Source: an uncultured Verrucomicrobiales bacterium (GTDB lineage Bacteria; Verrucomicrobiota; Verrucomicrobiia; Verrucomicrobiales; Akkermansiaceae). From it: a stretch of DNA of 21,477 bases. Below the pieces are notes generated by a model. That model saw nothing but the letters and a program-made list of their open reading frames with translations, did not search any database and had not been told where the DNA came from. The DNA lies in the NCBI GenBank assembly GCA_937905985.1, contig CALCWC010000102.1:1-21477 (forward strand), written 5' to 3'. Positions 20,534 through 21,477 of the stretch are shown in pieces. Each line of letters starts with the position of its first letter. The stretch's first letter is position 1. A program made the translations under genes and the position numbers.

Positions 20534-21325
20534 ATGCAGACTCCTTTCACCAAGCTTTACCTGATATCGGCGGCGGCGGCGGTTGTGCTTGCATCCTGCT
20601 CCGGCGGAGACAAGACGCCCAGTGAAGCCTACAAGCCCAAACAGCTCTCCCCCAACCACCTGGTGATGAACGGGCGCACGAATTCCGAGATCATCATTGA
20701 GGGCGTGAGCTATCCGCGCATTGACGGCGGACTCTCCGTGCCCGGCCAAATGGTGATCACCCCAAATGACAGCGGGCTGCCCGACGGACCGGTGAATGCC
20801 AGCTACGTTCCGAACGATGTCGTGGACGTGCAGCTGCCGGCCGCGCAGGAGGGTGAGATTGCCCACGATGTGAACTTGTCGGCATCGTTCACCGAAACGC
20901 CTGCCGGCTACGGAGGCACGCCGCATCTCCAACCTACGGGAGGAAACGCCGTGGGCTATATCCAGCTGGAGTTTGACGACACCACCAACGGGGTGCACTA
21001 CCAGTGCATCGAGGCTCCCATCAACCTGAGGGTCATCTCCAGCGAGTACTCATGCGACGAGATGGTATGGGAGGACTATTCCATGGGCGATCCCAGCAGC
21101 TCCTCCGGCCGCTGGGTGCAGGACTACCATATCACCTACATGGGCGTGGTGGAAACCGGCAGAATCCGGGTTGTGTCCACCCAGGTCGTCGAAGGCCACC
21201 CCAACGGCTATGAGGGCGTGATCGACCTTGCGGGCCGCACGTTTACGTGGACCTGCGACGAGCGGCGCGTGGACGCCAACCACGACGAGCACAACAACCC
21301 GGGTCAACCACTCGCGCCGTATTAA
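20534..21325 (+). CDS. Lipoprotein of unknown function, third of three
   Basis: A 263-aa protein. The signal peptide MQTPFTKLYLISAAAAVVLA ends at lipobox LASC with C22, then SGGDKTPSEAYKPK. The LSPNHLVMNGRTNSEIIIEG segment corresponds to ISPHNLIPDE of its neighbour, and YMGVVETGRIRVVS to IYIGAVSSGTFTLEG, so the two look like diverged paralogues. The remainder is predicted beta-rich with an acidic, histidine-containing tail (DANHDEHNN). No enzymatic motif recognised. It is followed 20 bp later by the strong terminator that closes the cluster. A structural or ligand-binding envelope role is the most I would infer. Confidence 0.85.
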   Translation: MQTPFTKLYLISAAAAVVLASCSGGDKTPSEAYKPKQLSPNHLVMNGRTNSEIIIEGVSYPRIDGGLSVPGQMVITPNDSGLPDGPVNASYVPNDVVDVQLPAAQEGEIAHDVNLSASFTETPAGYGGTPHLQPTGGNAVGYIQLEFDDTTNGVHYQCIEAPINLRVISSEYSCDEMVWEDYSMGDPSSSSGRWVQDYHITYMGVVETGRIRVVSTQVVEGHPNGYEGVIDLAGRTFTWTCDERRVDANHDEHNNPGQPLAPY

Positions 21326-21345
21326 TCACCTACTTGCCACCTATC

Positions 21346-21387
21346 AAAAGAACCGCAGGCACCAGGCGTCTGCGGTTCTTTTTTTTT
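21346..21387 (+). terminator. Strong intrinsic terminator of the lipoprotein cluster
   Basis: AAAAGAACCGCAG (21346-21358), 11-nt loop, CTGCGGTTCTTTT (21370-21382) continuing into an uninterrupted T run to 21387. Textbook hairpin plus U-tract. Confidence 0.92.
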
Positions 21388-21438
21388 GGGGGGGGCTGGG
21401 AGATTTTGAATTTTTAATTTAGAATCACTGCCGTCCCA

Positions 21439-21462
21439 TAGCGCTCCGGTAGCGGAGCGCTA
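21439..21462. repeat. Perfect 10-bp palindrome with GTAG loop
   Basis: TAGCGCTCCG (21439-21448), loop GTAG, CGGAGCGCTA (21453-21462). No U-run follows. It could be a REP-type hairpin or part of the regulatory region of a gene beyond the window. Confidence 0.5.
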
Positions 21463-21477
21463 ACCCGCATGGTTGCG

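Overview
The window is GC-rich, gene-dense chromosomal DNA from a Gram-negative bacterium: it has a TonB-dependent receptor, TonB, lipoproteins with classic lipoboxes and a periplasmic alkaline phosphatase. Weak clues point to the PVC superphylum (Verrucomicrobiota, Lentisphaerota or Kiritimatiellota): a phosphatidylserine decarboxylase of the long chlamydial type, SCSGGG lipoproteins, dispersed heptamer repeats, and no Shine-Dalgarno sequence at any start I inspected. I cannot name the species. Chromosomal housekeeping genes (pgi, ychF, psd, dus, tRNA-Leu) make a plasmid or phage unlikely.

Layout. 1-476: start of a secreted haemagglutinin-like protein (minus strand, cut by the window edge) and its promoter. 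477-599: tRNA-Leu(CAA) with a consensus promoter. 647-5379: a minus-strand operon headed by a cobalamin riboswitch, encoding a TonB-dependent receptor, a family-5 periplasmic solute-binding protein and its own TonB. The TonB linker is made largely of genomic repeat sequence. 5459-7134: an AbiE-type toxin-antitoxin pair whose promoter carries an 8-bp inverted repeat. 7131-7284: a probable small RNA of about 120 nt with promoter, structured body and intrinsic terminator, belonging to no family I recognise. 7369-8466: alkaline phosphatase. 8551-10721: pgi followed by a thioredoxin-fold exported protein. 10778-14243: a tightly coupled five-gene operon (universal stress protein, YmdB-like phosphodiesterase, TcdA, SpoU rRNA methyltransferase, metallophosphoesterase). 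14334-16899: dus, and divergently an L,D-transpeptidase lipoprotein and psd. 16968-17760: a REP-associated tyrosine transposase between two 84-bp inverted copies of a double palindrome. 17870-18991: ychF. 19149-21325: three tandem lipoproteins of unknown function, closed by a strong terminator.

The most striking cross-window property is translation initiation. Six protein genes (phosphatase, pgi, uspA, dus, the transposase, ychF) have sigma70-like promoters whose -10 box ends only 6 to 9 nt before the start codon, so their transcripts should be leaderless or nearly so; abiEi is close behind at 12 nt. Genes inside operons start without Shine-Dalgarno sequences and often overlap the previous stop as ATGA. 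The candidates for a new system are the riboswitch-TonB receptor-solute-binding protein-TonB operon, which suggests a corrinoid or cobalt uptake route with an unusual binding protein, and the small RNA. All functions are assigned by reading motifs; no database search was possible.
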